Shown: positions 25,031-33,595 of the stretch, piece after piece | Layout: every line of letters starts with the position of its first letter | Position numbering within the stretch: the first letter of the stretch is position 1 | NCBI GenBank assembly: GCA_015057755.1 | Contig: SVDR01000005.1 | Location: forward strand, 1 to 56,891 | DNA: 56,891 nucleotides | Direction: 5' to 3' | From: Lachnoclostridium sp. | Lineage (GTDB): Bacteria; Bacillota_A; Clostridia; Lachnospirales; Lachnospiraceae | Program-made: the position numbers and the translations under genes | Notes under the pieces: generated by a model | The model's database searches: none | The model's input: only the letters and a program-made list of their open reading frames with translations | What the model was told of the DNA's origin: nothing

Positions 25031-25139
25031 TCTTCTCTCATCCAGACTATACTGTCGGTTCCGGAATTGCACCGGATCAGCTGCAAACGCAGGTCGCGGA
25101 CTGTTACCGCCGGTGGGGAGTCACACCCCGCCCCGAAGA
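25031..25139 (-). promoter_or_regulatory. FMN riboswitch (RFN element)
   Basis: On the minus strand the P1 arms TCTTC/GAAGA enclose the conserved RFN segments CGGGGCGGGGTG, ACTCCCCACCGGCGGTAA, AGTCCGCGACC and CCGGTGCAATTCCGGAACCG. It controls ribU and probably the genes behind it. Confidence 0.95.
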
Positions 25140-25167
25140 ACATTTATTAGGTTTCTATACATTATCC

Positions 25168-25196
25168 AGTATAGTTCTTTATCACACTACAGTCAA
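25168..25196 (-). promoter_or_regulatory. Promoter of the ribU transcript
   Basis: On the minus strand TTGACT (25191-25196), a 17-base spacer and TATACT (25168-25173), ending about 29 bases before the aptamer. Confidence 0.85.
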
Positions 25197-25199
25197 TGC

Positions 25200-25895
25200 C
25201 TAATTTCGATTCAAATACTCCATAATTCCCATATGGATCGTCCACGCCAGCCGGTCCTGATAATCCTCCTGCTGCAAAAGCGCAGCTTCCTTGCGATTGC
25301 TGAGGAATCCGCACTCCACGATCACAATGGGGCTCTTCACATGCAAAAGCAGATAATAGTTTCCGTTTGCTTTCGCAAGCCTTCGATTTTCCGATCCCAG
25401 CACATAAGTAAACCGTTCCTGCAAAATTTCTGCCAGCTCTTTTCCCTTTTCCGACCCCTGATAATAAAATACCTGTCCTCCGGAAACATACTCCTCATGG
25501 TAGCTGTTTTGGTGAATGCTGACCACCAGATCAGGCTTCGCATCATTGATCAACTGGCATCTGTTTCGCATATCTGCCATTTTCTTACTGGTATCCCCCT
25601 CCTGATAAAGCCCAACATCCGACTCGCGTGTCATAATAACTTCCACATCCTCCAACTCCAGATATTGCTTCAGCTTCATGGCAATCTCCAAATTGATCTC
25701 CTTTTCCAAACTTCCGTCCACGCCGACTTTACCTGGATCATTGCCTCCGTGACCGCTGTCGATTACCACAACCGGTTTTCCATTCCGCTCTGCCACCTCC
25801 GCACTGACCACCTGAACAGTTCCGTATTTTGCTGCCAAAAACACCATCAAAATTAAAAGAAGGCCTACAACCTCCTCCCAGATCAATCTTCTCAC
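25200..25895 (-). CDS. N-acetylmuramoyl-L-alanine amidase (Amidase_3)
   Basis: A protein of about 231 aa with an N-terminal membrane anchor (VVGLLLILMVFLAAKYG) and an Amidase_3 domain. Zinc and catalytic residues appear in VIDSGHGGNDPG, EKEINL, SIHQNS and VECGFLSN. It cuts the amide link between muramic acid and peptide, probably at the outer membrane face. The start is uncertain. GTG at 25895 with an upstream GGGG is preferred, because the TTG at 25943 lies within the U-tract of the preceding gene's terminator. Confidence 0.85.
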   Translation of the reverse strand: MRRLIWEEVVGLLLILMVFLAAKYGTVQVVSAEVAERNGKPVVVIDSGHGGNDPGKVGVDGSLEKEINLEIAMKLKQYLELEDVEVIMTRESDVGLYQEGDTSKKMADMRNRCQLINDAKPDLVVSIHQNSYHEEYVSGGQVFYYQGSEKGKELAEILQERFTYVLGSENRRLAKANGNYYLLLHVKSPIVIVECGFLSNRKEAALLQQEDYQDRLAWTIHMGIMEYLNRN

Positions 25896-25941
25896 ACCCT
25901 GTACCCCGGCAAATATTTGTAAAATATATCCGCTGCCGCAC

Positions 25942-25985
25942 AAAAAAAGAACCTTTTCGTTCTCCTCAGATCTTCGAAAAGGTTC
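25942..25985 (-). terminator. Terminator of the GH18 gene
   Basis: GAACCTTTTCG (25949-25959) pairs with CGAAAAGGTTC (25975-25985), followed by seven U on the minus strand. Confidence 0.88.
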
Positions 25986-25998
25986 CTTTACCTATCAT

Positions 25999-27645
25999 TT
26001 ATTCCCAACCGACAACATCCCAGGCTGCTTCATCTTCCAGGCCCAGTTTCCAGCAAGCCACACCTGCCAGATCATAGTCCTTGATCAAATTCATTTTCAG
26101 CTCCAGAGACTCTTCCTCTTCCAGCCACAGATAACTGAACTCAGACGGAGTATGAAGCTCTCCGTAATACTGTCCCAGCTCTTCCTGCCAGTACAGTTCC
26201 ACGTTATTTTTCTCAATCCAGTTCTTCGCCGCCTCGATACCAAGCGCTTTTGAAGAAACCTCACCATTCTGTTCTGTCCAAATTCTTGTATAGAACGGGA
26301 TCGCGTTGATCACTTTCTCTCTCGGAACCATTTCCAGTGTTCCGGAAATACCGTTTTCCACAAATCCCAGCGATGCAACCGAACCTGGCTCTCCGCCGGC
26401 GTAGTGCTCATCGTAGCCCATAATGATCACATAGTCAACGACAACGCCCTGCTCCTCGCGGTCATAGAACGTGTTGTAAGAGGTCGGTACATAATTATCT
26501 ACCGAAAGGATGATCCCCTTCTCACGACACGGAATCGAAAGTTCCCTTAAAAACTGAATATAGTGGATTCCTGCCTCCGGCTTCAGACTTTCAAAATCCA
26601 TGTTCAGTCCATCAATTCCGTACTTCTCCACTTCCGCCATCAGGCTGTTGATCAGCTTTCGTCTCGTCGTTGTAGATGCCAGCAGAACTTCCGTCTGCAC
26701 ATCGGAACTGAAATTATCCAACAGCGCCCATACCTGAACCCCATACTCGTGAGCCAGATCCACATACTCCTGACTCGCAAGAGACTTAAAACTTCCGGAG
26801 TTATCCGTCAGGGCAAACCACGTCGGAGAAATTACATTGATCTCCTCCGAAGCCTCCAGAACGTCTTCCAAAGTCTGATTCGCATCAAGATTCGTCACCT
26901 GATGCCAGCCAAGAACAATCTTTTCATCTAAATGTGTGCTCTCGTAAACCACAGATTCACGTCCGCTGGCAAACATTTCATTCTGAACCTCGCCCAGAAC
27001 CTTATTTTCCACGTAACCGATATGTCCGTCCGGAGTTACAACCTTCGACCAGGTTTCCATCGTTTCAAGAACGGTTACCTGGGTCTCCTTTGCCAAATTG
27101 GTAAGAACCGGGCTCTTGATTCCGCCTTTGACACGAACAGCTCTCTTTTTATCAAGAACGCTAACGCCGCGATTGCCCCATTCATTGATAAACACACGCT
27201 TCGCCTCTCCGGAATCAAATGCCAGAATTTCCACGTCGGAATAATTGGCGATCAGTCCCAGTGTCAAATAAATGTCCTCATCTTTTACCAGCAGAAGCGG
27301 AGCACCATTGGACCCCTTCGTCTCAGCATCCGCGTAAACGATCTGGTCCGGAAGCGTGTACACCAGAAGGTGTTCCGTACTGTCCCAGTAAAACCGCTTA
27401 TTGATATGACCGTGAATCCAGGAAAGCGGAAGGTATGTCTGTCCGTTTTCATAAATACCCTGAATCTCCTGACGGCCATAATTATAAAACAGGGCAACAT
27501 CATCGCCCTCAATCTCATATACCTCACATAAATCTGCCGCCTCTTTCGTCGGCATATATTTCTGAATCGCCTGATAACTAAACACGCCAAGCACGATCAG
27601 AAAAATCAATCCGATGGCTATAATAACCGGTACTGCTCTCTTCAT
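25999..27645 (-). CDS. GH18-family glycosidase with SH3 domain
   Basis: A 548-aa envelope protein with an N-terminal transmembrane anchor (VPVIIAIGLIFLIVLGVF) and a region resembling copper-amine-oxidase-N/stalk domains. An SH3-like segment follows (VRVKGGIKSPVLTNLAKETQVTVLE), then a glycoside hydrolase 18 barrel with YGIDGLNMDFES. This is the DGxxxDxE motif of spore- and wall-type GH18 enzymes. It may act on peptidoglycan glycan strands. The start at 27645 is preferred over 27666, but both ribosome-binding sites are weak. Confidence 0.85.
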   Translation of the reverse strand: MKRAVPVIIAIGLIFLIVLGVFSYQAIQKYMPTKEAADLCEVYEIEGDDVALFYNYGRQEIQGIYENGQTYLPLSWIHGHINKRFYWDSTEHLLVYTLPDQIVYADAETKGSNGAPLLLVKDEDIYLTLGLIANYSDVEILAFDSGEAKRVFINEWGNRGVSVLDKKRAVRVKGGIKSPVLTNLAKETQVTVLETMETWSKVVTPDGHIGYVENKVLGEVQNEMFASGRESVVYESTHLDEKIVLGWHQVTNLDANQTLEDVLEASEEINVISPTWFALTDNSGSFKSLASQEYVDLAHEYGVQVWALLDNFSSDVQTEVLLASTTTRRKLINSLMAEVEKYGIDGLNMDFESLKPEAGIHYIQFLRELSIPCREKGIILSVDNYVPTSYNTFYDREEQGVVVDYVIIMGYDEHYAGGEPGSVASLGFVENGISGTLEMVPREKVINAIPFYTRIWTEQNGEVSSKALGIEAAKNWIEKNNVELYWQEELGQYYGELHTPSEFSYLWLEEEESLELKMNLIKDYDLAGVACWKLGLEDEAAWDVVGWE

Positions 27646-27847
27646 ATGTTCCCACTCTTTCTGCATCTCATCGGACCGTGTCCATATTGCAACTCTGCCC
27701 GCTTTATCGAATCAAGTTTACCGTTTTATTATACCATATCCCATCCTTTTCGTTTGTAAATTTTTTGTAAATCCCGCCACAATCGACTCCGGAAATAATT
27801 TCCAGGCAGAACAATATCTCCTCAAGCGATCTTCCCTTCCCGAACTG

Positions 27848-28195
27848 CTATTTACGTCTGCGTCCATGTTTTCTCCTGGCATTCGTTTCCGATACAAGCT
27901 CTCCATGGTACACCTTGTTCCAACGCACCTCCTTCAAACCTCCCTGTTTCTGATCTTCAATAAAATCCGCCATATAAAACCGATTATCCTCACGGATCAC
28001 AGTCAGCTTATCCCAGTCACTCTGTTCCTCCGGAATCTTATCATCAATGTACACCGCAATTCCCATCTCCGGATACCGCATCATACCCTCGACAAATTTT
28101 CGGCGCGCTTCCATTTCCAGTTCCCGCTGCTCCTGCTCCTCCTTCTCACAATCTACATAGTACAGATCCATATTGCTTAACATTTCATTTGTCAT
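27848..28195 (-). CDS. Hypothetical protein
   Basis: A 115-aa charged protein starting MTNEMLSNMDLYYVD. AGAAGGAAA lies before the ATG. It has an acidic helix (EKEEQEQRELEMEARRKF), a middle alpha/beta part and a very basic C-terminus (NARRKHGRRRK). No known domain was recognised. It lies between the kinase/ParA-like pair and GH18, all on the minus strand. Confidence 0.6.
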   Translation of the reverse strand: MTNEMLSNMDLYYVDCEKEEQEQRELEMEARRKFVEGMMRYPEMGIAVYIDDKIPEEQSDWDKLTVIREDNRFYMADFIEDQKQGGLKEVRWNKVYHGELVSETNARRKHGRRRK

Positions 28196-28299
28196 GTCGT
28201 TTCCTTCTTTTCACACTTGTCCGGCCGACTGCCACAAGAAGGTACTGTGACATATGAATCCTTTGTTCCAGCCCGCCGGACATACCCCCTCCGACTGAT

Positions 28300-28905
28300 T
28301 TACATATCAATCAACTGTTGAAAAAACGAATAATCCTCCTTTGTGACAGAAAATGCATCGGCTGAAAACGGGATTCGTCCAACGAAAATTCCCGGTCGTC
28401 TCCGAAATCCTTTTCTGGTCTCTTCACTGCCAAACGCAGCCAAATAATTCCAGCTCCTGTTTCCGTTTTCCTTTTCACGCACGAATTCCCGAAACCGCGT
28501 TTCCTGCCACTCGCTGAACGAACCGACCAGAAATTGCTTTTCACATCTCAGCAACTCCGGCGGCAGTTCTTGATCCACAGCACCAAAATCAATCAGAATT
28601 TCGTCAACATCGTTACCTAACACTTCCGTCAACTCCTGAATTCCGGCTTGTTTCCAATACTGCACCTCCAGCACACGAAACCGTTTCTCTTCCCGATTCA
28701 TACCTGTGCAGACTTTTTCCAGCCGTTCGAAGTCTCCCGACCGGTTCCATTCCAGCAATACGGTATTTTTCCGCCCATATCCGGCCAGATAATTGGCCAG
28801 CATGATTGCAAAATGGGTGCAGCCAACGCTGTGTCCGATTCCTCCAATCCCAATTAATCGGGCTTTCTTCTCCGAAAGAGTCCTCTGAATCTTTTTCTTT
28901 TCCAT
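28300..28905 (-). CDS. MinD/ParA-like protein with degenerate P-loop
   Basis: A 201-aa protein with the fold pattern of MinD/ParA ATPases: an initial strand RLIGIGG, the loop GHSVGCTHFAIMLANYLAG, a helix-strand VLLEWN and DEILIDFGAV. Both lysines of the deviant Walker A (KGGxGKT) are absent, so ATP binding is doubtful. The gene overlaps the end of the kinase gene by 52 bases, with its own AGGAGG. The kinase carries a related domain, so the two may associate. The function is unknown. Confidence 0.6.
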   Translation of the reverse strand: MEKKKIQRTLSEKKARLIGIGGIGHSVGCTHFAIMLANYLAGYGRKNTVLLEWNRSGDFERLEKVCTGMNREEKRFRVLEVQYWKQAGIQELTEVLGNDVDEILIDFGAVDQELPPELLRCEKQFLVGSFSEWQETRFREFVREKENGNRSWNYLAAFGSEETRKGFRRRPGIFVGRIPFSADAFSVTKEDYSFFQQLIDM

Positions 28906-30323
28906 CCTGTAGTGCCTCCTGTCCGAAATGCTAATAGTTTTGTAAAACAGGCATCCACAGTTTTATTTCGTTTCAATGGATTTGTAAAGAAGGGCAGATT
29001 TAGACATGAAATCCCACGCAAATCCTTCGGAAGCCTTGTGCAAAAGCCCCCTGACGTGTGATTCCACAAAAGAACCATTTGTTTCCCGCATGATCTCAGT
29101 TTTCTGACAGCCTGAACCGTAAGATCAAGCTCCCACCATTTGCCGCCGCTGACCAGCACATAAAGATCTGCGTCCGGCAGTTCGGATTCCTCCTTCCAAC
29201 TGAATCCCAGGTCACGAATGATAATTGGATAGTAATGATATGGTAACTTTACAGATTTACCATAGTATGGACAGATGTTTAAACATCCAAAATGATATAC
29301 GCCGGTCTCATCCGCTTTCACACGCAGATTTCGTGCAAGCGATCGGACTGTATCCGTATCGTATAATTCCTGATATAGCGTCAGATACCCGTTTCGGGTC
29401 AAGAAGTTTGTAAAACCGAGTGCTGCATGAGTCGTTCCGATCCCAGCCTTCGCACCCATAAAAATCACTGTAAGAGATTCCATTGCCTGTTCTTTTGAAA
29501 TATGATCCAGAAATTCCAGCAGCTCCAATTCCACCTCCTGAGCTGTGGCATACCGATCGTCTTTATGTTCCGCCATACATCCGCGTATGATGCGGTCCAG
29601 TTCGCGGAATCTCGCGTCCTCGCCAAATTCCGGTACTCTGCCCGGAGAACACCCCCGGCACATAAAATATAAAAGAGCTCCAATTGCATAGACATCCGTC
29701 CGACAGTCCAACGGCTCTCCTTTGAACTGTTCCGGTGCCGCAAATCCTATAGTTCCGTAACGCTCGCCAAACGCTTCAACCTCTGCCGCATACTGCGCAT
29801 GGTCAAAGTCGATCAGTTTCACCATTTTATCGCACACCAAAAGATTCTTCGGCTGCAGATCCAAATATAAAATGGGATTTTCTGCTGTATTCATGAACTG
29901 AATGATACGACAGATCTGGATTCCCAGCTCTGCTGTCGTCTTTACTGATAATCTGCCCATGCGTTTCACAAGAGCAAATACAGAATCGCCTTCAAGATAT
30001 TCCTCAACCAAAAGGAAAGAATGTTCAGAAATGATAGAGCCATCCACCACATCATAAACCAGTGGAATGCCCGGATGACGCAGATGTTTCAAAAATAAGG
30101 CTTCTTTTCGAAACGTCTCATAGTCCGTCATCGTACTGGAAACAACTTTTACCGCCCGATATTCTTCCAGATCTCTGTGATACGCCAGATAAACCGTACC
30201 GGACCGGCCTGTTCCCAACTTTTTACAAATATAATAATTTGGCAATAGCGTTGAAAAAAGAACGTGCTCCTCTGTGATCCTCACACCTCCTTTCAAGCGC
30301 AATACAATCTCTATGACACCCAT
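28854..30323 (-). CDS. Protein kinase fused to a MinD/ParA-like domain
   Basis: A 489-aa protein. Residues 30-275 form a Ser/Thr kinase: LGTGRSGTVYLA, Lys59 in AVKV, a catalytic loop YLDLQPKN (Asp155) instead of HRDxKxxN, and DFD172-174 instead of DFG, followed by GFAAPEQ. From about 283 a MinD/ParA-like domain begins with FMGAKAGIGTTHAALG, again lacking the P-loop Lys. There is no signal peptide. The start is unclear: ATG 30323 has no site, while AAAGGAGG lies at 30286-30293 and points to a start near GTG 30284 or ATC 30278. Confidence 0.8.
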   Translation of the reverse strand: MGVIEIVLRLKGGVRITEEHVLFSTLLPNYYICKKLGTGRSGTVYLAYHRDLEEYRAVKVVSSTMTDYETFRKEALFLKHLRHPGIPLVYDVVDGSIISEHSFLLVEEYLEGDSVFALVKRMGRLSVKTTAELGIQICRIIQFMNTAENPILYLDLQPKNLLVCDKMVKLIDFDHAQYAAEVEAFGERYGTIGFAAPEQFKGEPLDCRTDVYAIGALLYFMCRGCSPGRVPEFGEDARFRELDRIIRGCMAEHKDDRYATAQEVELELLEFLDHISKEQAMESLTVIFMGAKAGIGTTHAALGFTNFLTRNGYLTLYQELYDTDTVRSLARNLRVKADETGVYHFGCLNICPYYGKSVKLPYHYYPIIIRDLGFSWKEESELPDADLYVLVSGGKWWELDLTVQAVRKLRSCGKQMVLLWNHTSGGFCTRLPKDLRGISCLNLPFFTNPLKRNKTVDACFTKLLAFRTGGTTGWKRKRFRGLFRRRKPD

Positions 30324-30401
30324 TGTAATACACTATAATGCCCGTTTGACATTTATAAAAGGTCAAAATATTACATTTTCATAAATCTTTCAGTCATAGG
30401 A

Positions 30402-30431
30402 TTGCAAAAACAGAATAGGATATAGTATATT
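30402..30431 (+). promoter_or_regulatory. Probable mecA promoter
   Basis: TTGCAA (30402-30407), an 18-base spacer and TATATT (30426-30431). Confidence 0.55.
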
Positions 30432-30477
30432 ATAGGCGTAAAAATGGACTAATTTTGTTTAGACAGGAAGTGATTTG

Positions 30478-31248
30478 ATGAGAATAGAACGAATCAGTGA
30501 AAATACAATCCGCTGCACTTTGACCAATTTCGACCTGAGCGTACGAAATATCAAACTGAGCGAACTGACATATGGAAGTGAAAATGCAAGAAACCTGTTC
30601 CGTGAGATGATGCAGCGCGCACATAATGAAGTCGGTTTTGAAGCTGAGGACACTCCGATCATGGTGGAAGCGATCCCGATGGCAAACGACAGCATTATGC
30701 TGATCATCACAAAAGTGGAAGATCCGGACGAACTGGACACACGTTTTTCACGTTTCACACAAGATCATGAGGAAGAGCTTTCGATGTCCAATCTGGCAAA
30801 CGAACTGTTGGAAGGTGCCGATGAGATTTTAAATCTTCTTGGCAATCCGGACATTCTGGAACAGTTAAATAAACTCCCGACAGCGTCTGCGCCGTCCGCA
30901 CCGCAGGAAAAAGCTCCGGCTGCACAGACAGAAGATGACACAAAACCGGCTCCGCAGAATATGCGAATCTACCAGTTCGATACGCTTGACCTGGTCTGCG
31001 CCGCAGCCAAACAGACCGGCAGCATTTTCACCGGAGAAAGCATCCTCTACAAAAACCCGGGAAACGGAAAATTCTATCTGATCCTGAAAAAGGCAGACTG
31101 CGATGAACTTTCCTTTAGCAAAACCTGCAATGCACTCTCCGAATACGCCGTACGCCAGAAGTACGATCCTGCAACAGAAGCTTATTATTCCGAACATTAT
31201 GAACTTTTCGTAAAGAAAAACTCCCTTCAGGTGCTCGCAGATCTGTAA
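30478..31248 (+). CDS. mecA: Adaptor protein MecA
   Basis: A 256-aa ClpC adaptor. The N-terminal substrate domain begins MRIERISENTIRCTLTNFDLS, then comes a Pro/Ala-rich linker (about 135-160), then the C-terminal ClpC-binding domain (YQFDTLDLVCAAAKQ to YGP-like end). It delivers target proteins to ClpCP. ATG 30478 is preferred over the TTG at 30475. It is divergent from the kinase gene. Confidence 0.92.
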   Translation: MRIERISENTIRCTLTNFDLSVRNIKLSELTYGSENARNLFREMMQRAHNEVGFEAEDTPIMVEAIPMANDSIMLIITKVEDPDELDTRFSRFTQDHEEELSMSNLANELLEGADEILNLLGNPDILEQLNKLPTASAPSAPQEKAPAAQTEDDTKPAPQNMRIYQFDTLDLVCAAAKQTGSIFTGESILYKNPGNGKFYLILKKADCDELSFSKTCNALSEYAVRQKYDPATEAYYSEHYELFVKKNSLQVLADL

Positions 31249-31267
31249 TACGTTTTCTTATACAAAA

Positions 31268-31312
31268 ACAGTCGCAAACCATATCAAAACGGTCTGCGAC
31301 TGTCTTTATTTT
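31268..31312. terminator. Bidirectional terminator after mecA
   Basis: ACAGTCGCA (31268-31276) pairs with TGCGACTGT (31295-31303), followed by CTTTATTTT. There is a T-run on the opposite strand too, between convergent genes. Confidence 0.85.
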
Positions 31313-31328
31313 ATCCTTTTCAAGTAAA

Positions 31329-31553
31329 TTAGTCTTCAGCGTTTGCAGAAGCCTCTTTGTTTGCAAAGAACTCGTTGATCGCAGATACGAGCTTGTCGCA
31401 ATCAATGCCGTGTACTGCAGCAGCCTCTTCCAGAGACTCCATCTGAGAAGACGGACATCCTACACAGTGCATACCTGCAGCCATGAGAATGTATGCAACG
31501 TTAATATCCTTACGAAGCAGATCGCCCATTAACATATCCTTTGTTACCTGCAT
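31329..31553 (-). CDS. DUF1858 redox-disulfide protein
   Basis: A 74-aa DUF1858 domain protein (a hybrid-cluster-protein-associated redox disulfide fold). It opens [16 protein letters not shown] and carries the conserved CVGC pair in [13 protein letters not shown]. Related domains occur next to Hcp and other iron-sulfur redox enzymes. ATG 31553 follows AAGGAGG; the ORF start at 31595 is too early. It is divergent from a small ferredoxin gene. Confidence 0.88.
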   Translation of the reverse strand: MQVTKDMLMGDLLRKDINVAYILMAAGMHCVGCPSSQMESLEEAAAVHGIDCDKLVSAINEFFANKEASANAED

Positions 31554-31745
31554 GATAAAATCCTCCTTAATCGTTCCAATTACTTTCGTAATCACATATA
31601 GGTTGAGTATAATACTTTTTTTTCAGGTTGGCAAGGTCCTTTTTCCTTCCATTCTTTCGTTTCCACCATTTCTGTAAAATACCACTTGAATATTTTATCG
31701 GTCTGAGTTAGAATTATTATACAAAATTTAAAGGAGGATTCAATT

Positions 31746-31916
31746 ATGGCATTTGTTATTACTGATTCTTGCGTATCTTGCGGTACATGTGCTGGTGCAT
31801 GTCCGGTTGGCGCTATCGCAGAAGGCGATGGCAAGTATGTTATCGATGCTGACGCTTGCGTATCCTGTGGTACATGTGCAGGTGCTTGCCCGGTTGGCGC
31901 TATCGAAGAGGCTTAA
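31746..31916 (+). CDS. 2[4Fe-4S] clostridial ferredoxin
   Basis: A 56-aa ferredoxin. Two identical 16-residue blocks (CVSCGTCAGACPVGAI) each carry the CxxCxxCxxxCP cluster motif, separated by a short acidic linker. It is the standard low-potential electron carrier of anaerobes. AAAGGAGG precedes the ATG. The two halves are also very similar at the DNA level, pointing to a tightly maintained internal duplication. Confidence 0.95.
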   Translation: MAFVITDSCVSCGTCAGACPVGAIAEGDGKYVIDADACVSCGTCAGACPVGAIEEA

Positions 31917-31940
31917 TTAAAACCTACATACAACAAAACG

Positions 31941-31968
31941 GCTGCCGTTATTTAACGACAGCTTTTTT
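31941..31968 (+). terminator. Terminator of the ferredoxin gene
   Basis: GCTGCCGTT (31941-31949) pairs with AACGACAGC (31954-31962) with one mismatch, followed by six T. Confidence 0.88.
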
Positions 31969-32006
31969 GTTGCCCATTTTATAAAAATGACAAGGAACCT
32001 CCTGCT

Positions 32007-32825
32007 ATGAATCATTCCACTAGCCGCGCTGTTTTAACAGTTAGTTTCGGTACTTCCATCCGGGAAACCCGTACCAAGACGCTTGATGCAATTGAATACA
32101 CATTCCGCAGCTCTCATCCGGATCTCTTTCACGAGCATGCGTGGACGAGCAAACAGCTCCGGGCAAACGTTCAGAAAGCGGAAAGTCTCACCATCCGCAG
32201 CGTTCAGGAAGCTCTCGCTCAAATGAATGCTGACGGCATCCATGAAGTTTATATTCAGCCCACGTTCATTACAAACGGAGGCGAATACCAGAAACTGATT
32301 CTGGAATCTTCGGCATTTCAACATCAGTTTCAGACTCTTCGCATCGGTTCTCCGCTGCTGGAATGCGAAGAAGATATTCCGCTAATCGTTCGGGCACTCA
32401 CACAGTCCTCCGCTTACCGACGTCCGAATTCCGATGAACTGCTTCTGTTCATGGGACATGGAACCACTGACGGAGATGACTTCCTGTACACACAGTTGGA
32501 CAAAGCGCTTCAATCTTGCGGTATCCCTCGTTTATTCCTCAAGACCATGCGCTCTGCAGCATCCCTTGATGAAATCATTAACTTTGCCCATGAACACCAG
32601 ATCACAAAAATCACCTTGGCTCCGTTCATGATCGTTGCCGGCCGCCATGCAGTCAAAGATATGGCAGGTGCTCAGGCAGACTCCTGGAAATCCAGACTGG
32701 AACAAGCCGGTTTCCAAGTACACTGCGAGATGAAAGGGCTCGGTGAAATTCCTGAGATACAACAACTGTTTCTTCATAAATTAAACAACTTAATCGAACT
32801 ATCTGAAACCGGTCTCTTGCTCTAA
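32007..32825 (+). CDS. cbiK: Sirohydrochlorin cobaltochelatase (CbiK-like)
   Basis: A 272-aa anaerobic-type chelatase with AVLTVSFGTSIRETR at the N-terminus, the metal-binding His in LLFMGHGT (about 150) and a second His in MIVAGRHAVKDMAG. It inserts cobalt (or iron) into sirohydrochlorin. No signal peptide is seen, so it should be cytosolic. It stands alone here, away from other cobalamin genes. Its stop overlaps that of the convergent merR gene. AAGGAA lies about 10 bases before the ATG. Confidence 0.87.
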   Translation: MNHSTSRAVLTVSFGTSIRETRTKTLDAIEYTFRSSHPDLFHEHAWTSKQLRANVQKAESLTIRSVQEALAQMNADGIHEVYIQPTFITNGGEYQKLILESSAFQHQFQTLRIGSPLLECEEDIPLIVRALTQSSAYRRPNSDELLLFMGHGTTDGDDFLYTQLDKALQSCGIPRLFLKTMRSAASLDEIINFAHEHQITKITLAPFMIVAGRHAVKDMAGAQADSWKSRLEQAGFQVHCEMKGLGEIPEIQQLFLHKLNNLIELSETGLLL

Positions 32826-33439
32826 ATCTTGAGGCCGGTTTTTCCATACTTGCGCTTTTTTCCAAATTTTAACGGCAGAAAATTCATTTTCGCAGCCGCT
32901 GCCTCCGCCTTTCCTTTATTCTCCCGCTGATATAAGCGTATCGTTTCATCCAGCTGTCGAAACCGTTCTTCATCCCGCTCATCTGCGACACGCATCAGGT
33001 AATCCAGCTCTTTCAGAACTTTGTCATTTACCATTTTACTGATATCCTGACTCAGTTTTTCATTATTTTCCTCGATAGCCTGTCCGATCATCTGCACCAT
33101 CAGACTCCGGAACTGCTCCACTTTATCCTGTTCTTTTTCCACACATTCCTTCAACGCAGTCACAACATCCTCCTCCAAGACATCCACAGGACTAACCACT
33201 TCTTCACCGGTCTCCAGCGACTTTGCAAGCGCAGCTTTAATCGCCTTCAACTGATATCCCTTTTCCTTTAATTCCTTCACCTGACGAAAAATCCGGATAT
33301 GTACGTCCGTATAATACCTGTGCCCCATTTCATTCCGAGGAATCACCATCTCCAGCTCCTCCTCCCAATATCGAAGCACATGCGACGGTGCATCCACCTT
33401 CCTCGCCGCATCCGAAATCAAATAACATGCCTCTGACAT
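32822..33439 (-). CDS. MerR-family regulator with coiled-coil domain
   Basis: A 205-aa protein. The N-terminal MerR winged helix (YLISDAARKVDAPSHVLRYWEEEL, then MGHRYYTDVHIRIF) is followed by a long charged coiled coil (about 90-180) and a basic C-terminus. No metal-binding Cys is seen, so it belongs to the non-metal MerR group. The ATG at 33439 with GAGG upstream is preferred over 33460. The target is unknown. Confidence 0.85.
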   Translation of the reverse strand: MSEACYLISDAARKVDAPSHVLRYWEEELEMVIPRNEMGHRYYTDVHIRIFRQVKELKEKGYQLKAIKAALAKSLETGEEVVSPVDVLEEDVVTALKECVEKEQDKVEQFRSLMVQMIGQAIEENNEKLSQDISKMVNDKVLKELDYLMRVADERDEERFRQLDETIRLYQRENKGKAEAAAAKMNFLPLKFGKKRKYGKTGLKI

Positions 33440-33549
33440 GGTTGTCCTCATCCTTTCCATACATTCTTACTTATAATATATGAAGGAAGAGTAATGATTA
33501 TGACACCAAAATCGCGTGTCCAGTACCTGTTACACAACTTCCGGCAAAC

Positions 33550-33588
33550 AAAAAGCTCCGTGCACAGACTTTCATCTGCACACAGAGC
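33550..33588 (-). terminator. Terminator of the gdpP-rplI-dnaB operon
   Basis: GCTCCGTGCACAGAC pairs with the ATCTGCACACAGAGC segment (33555-33588), followed by UUUUU on the minus strand. Confidence 0.87.
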
Positions 33589-33595
33589 CTTATAT

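Noticed and set aside
25895..25943. TTG start for the amidase at 25943
   Set aside because: It falls in the U-tract of the preceding terminator and has no ribosome-binding site, so a start further in is preferred.
26932..27531. Long plus-strand ORF inside the GH18 gene
   Set aside because: It is antisense to a well-supported gene, lacks a ribosome-binding site and its translation resembles no family.
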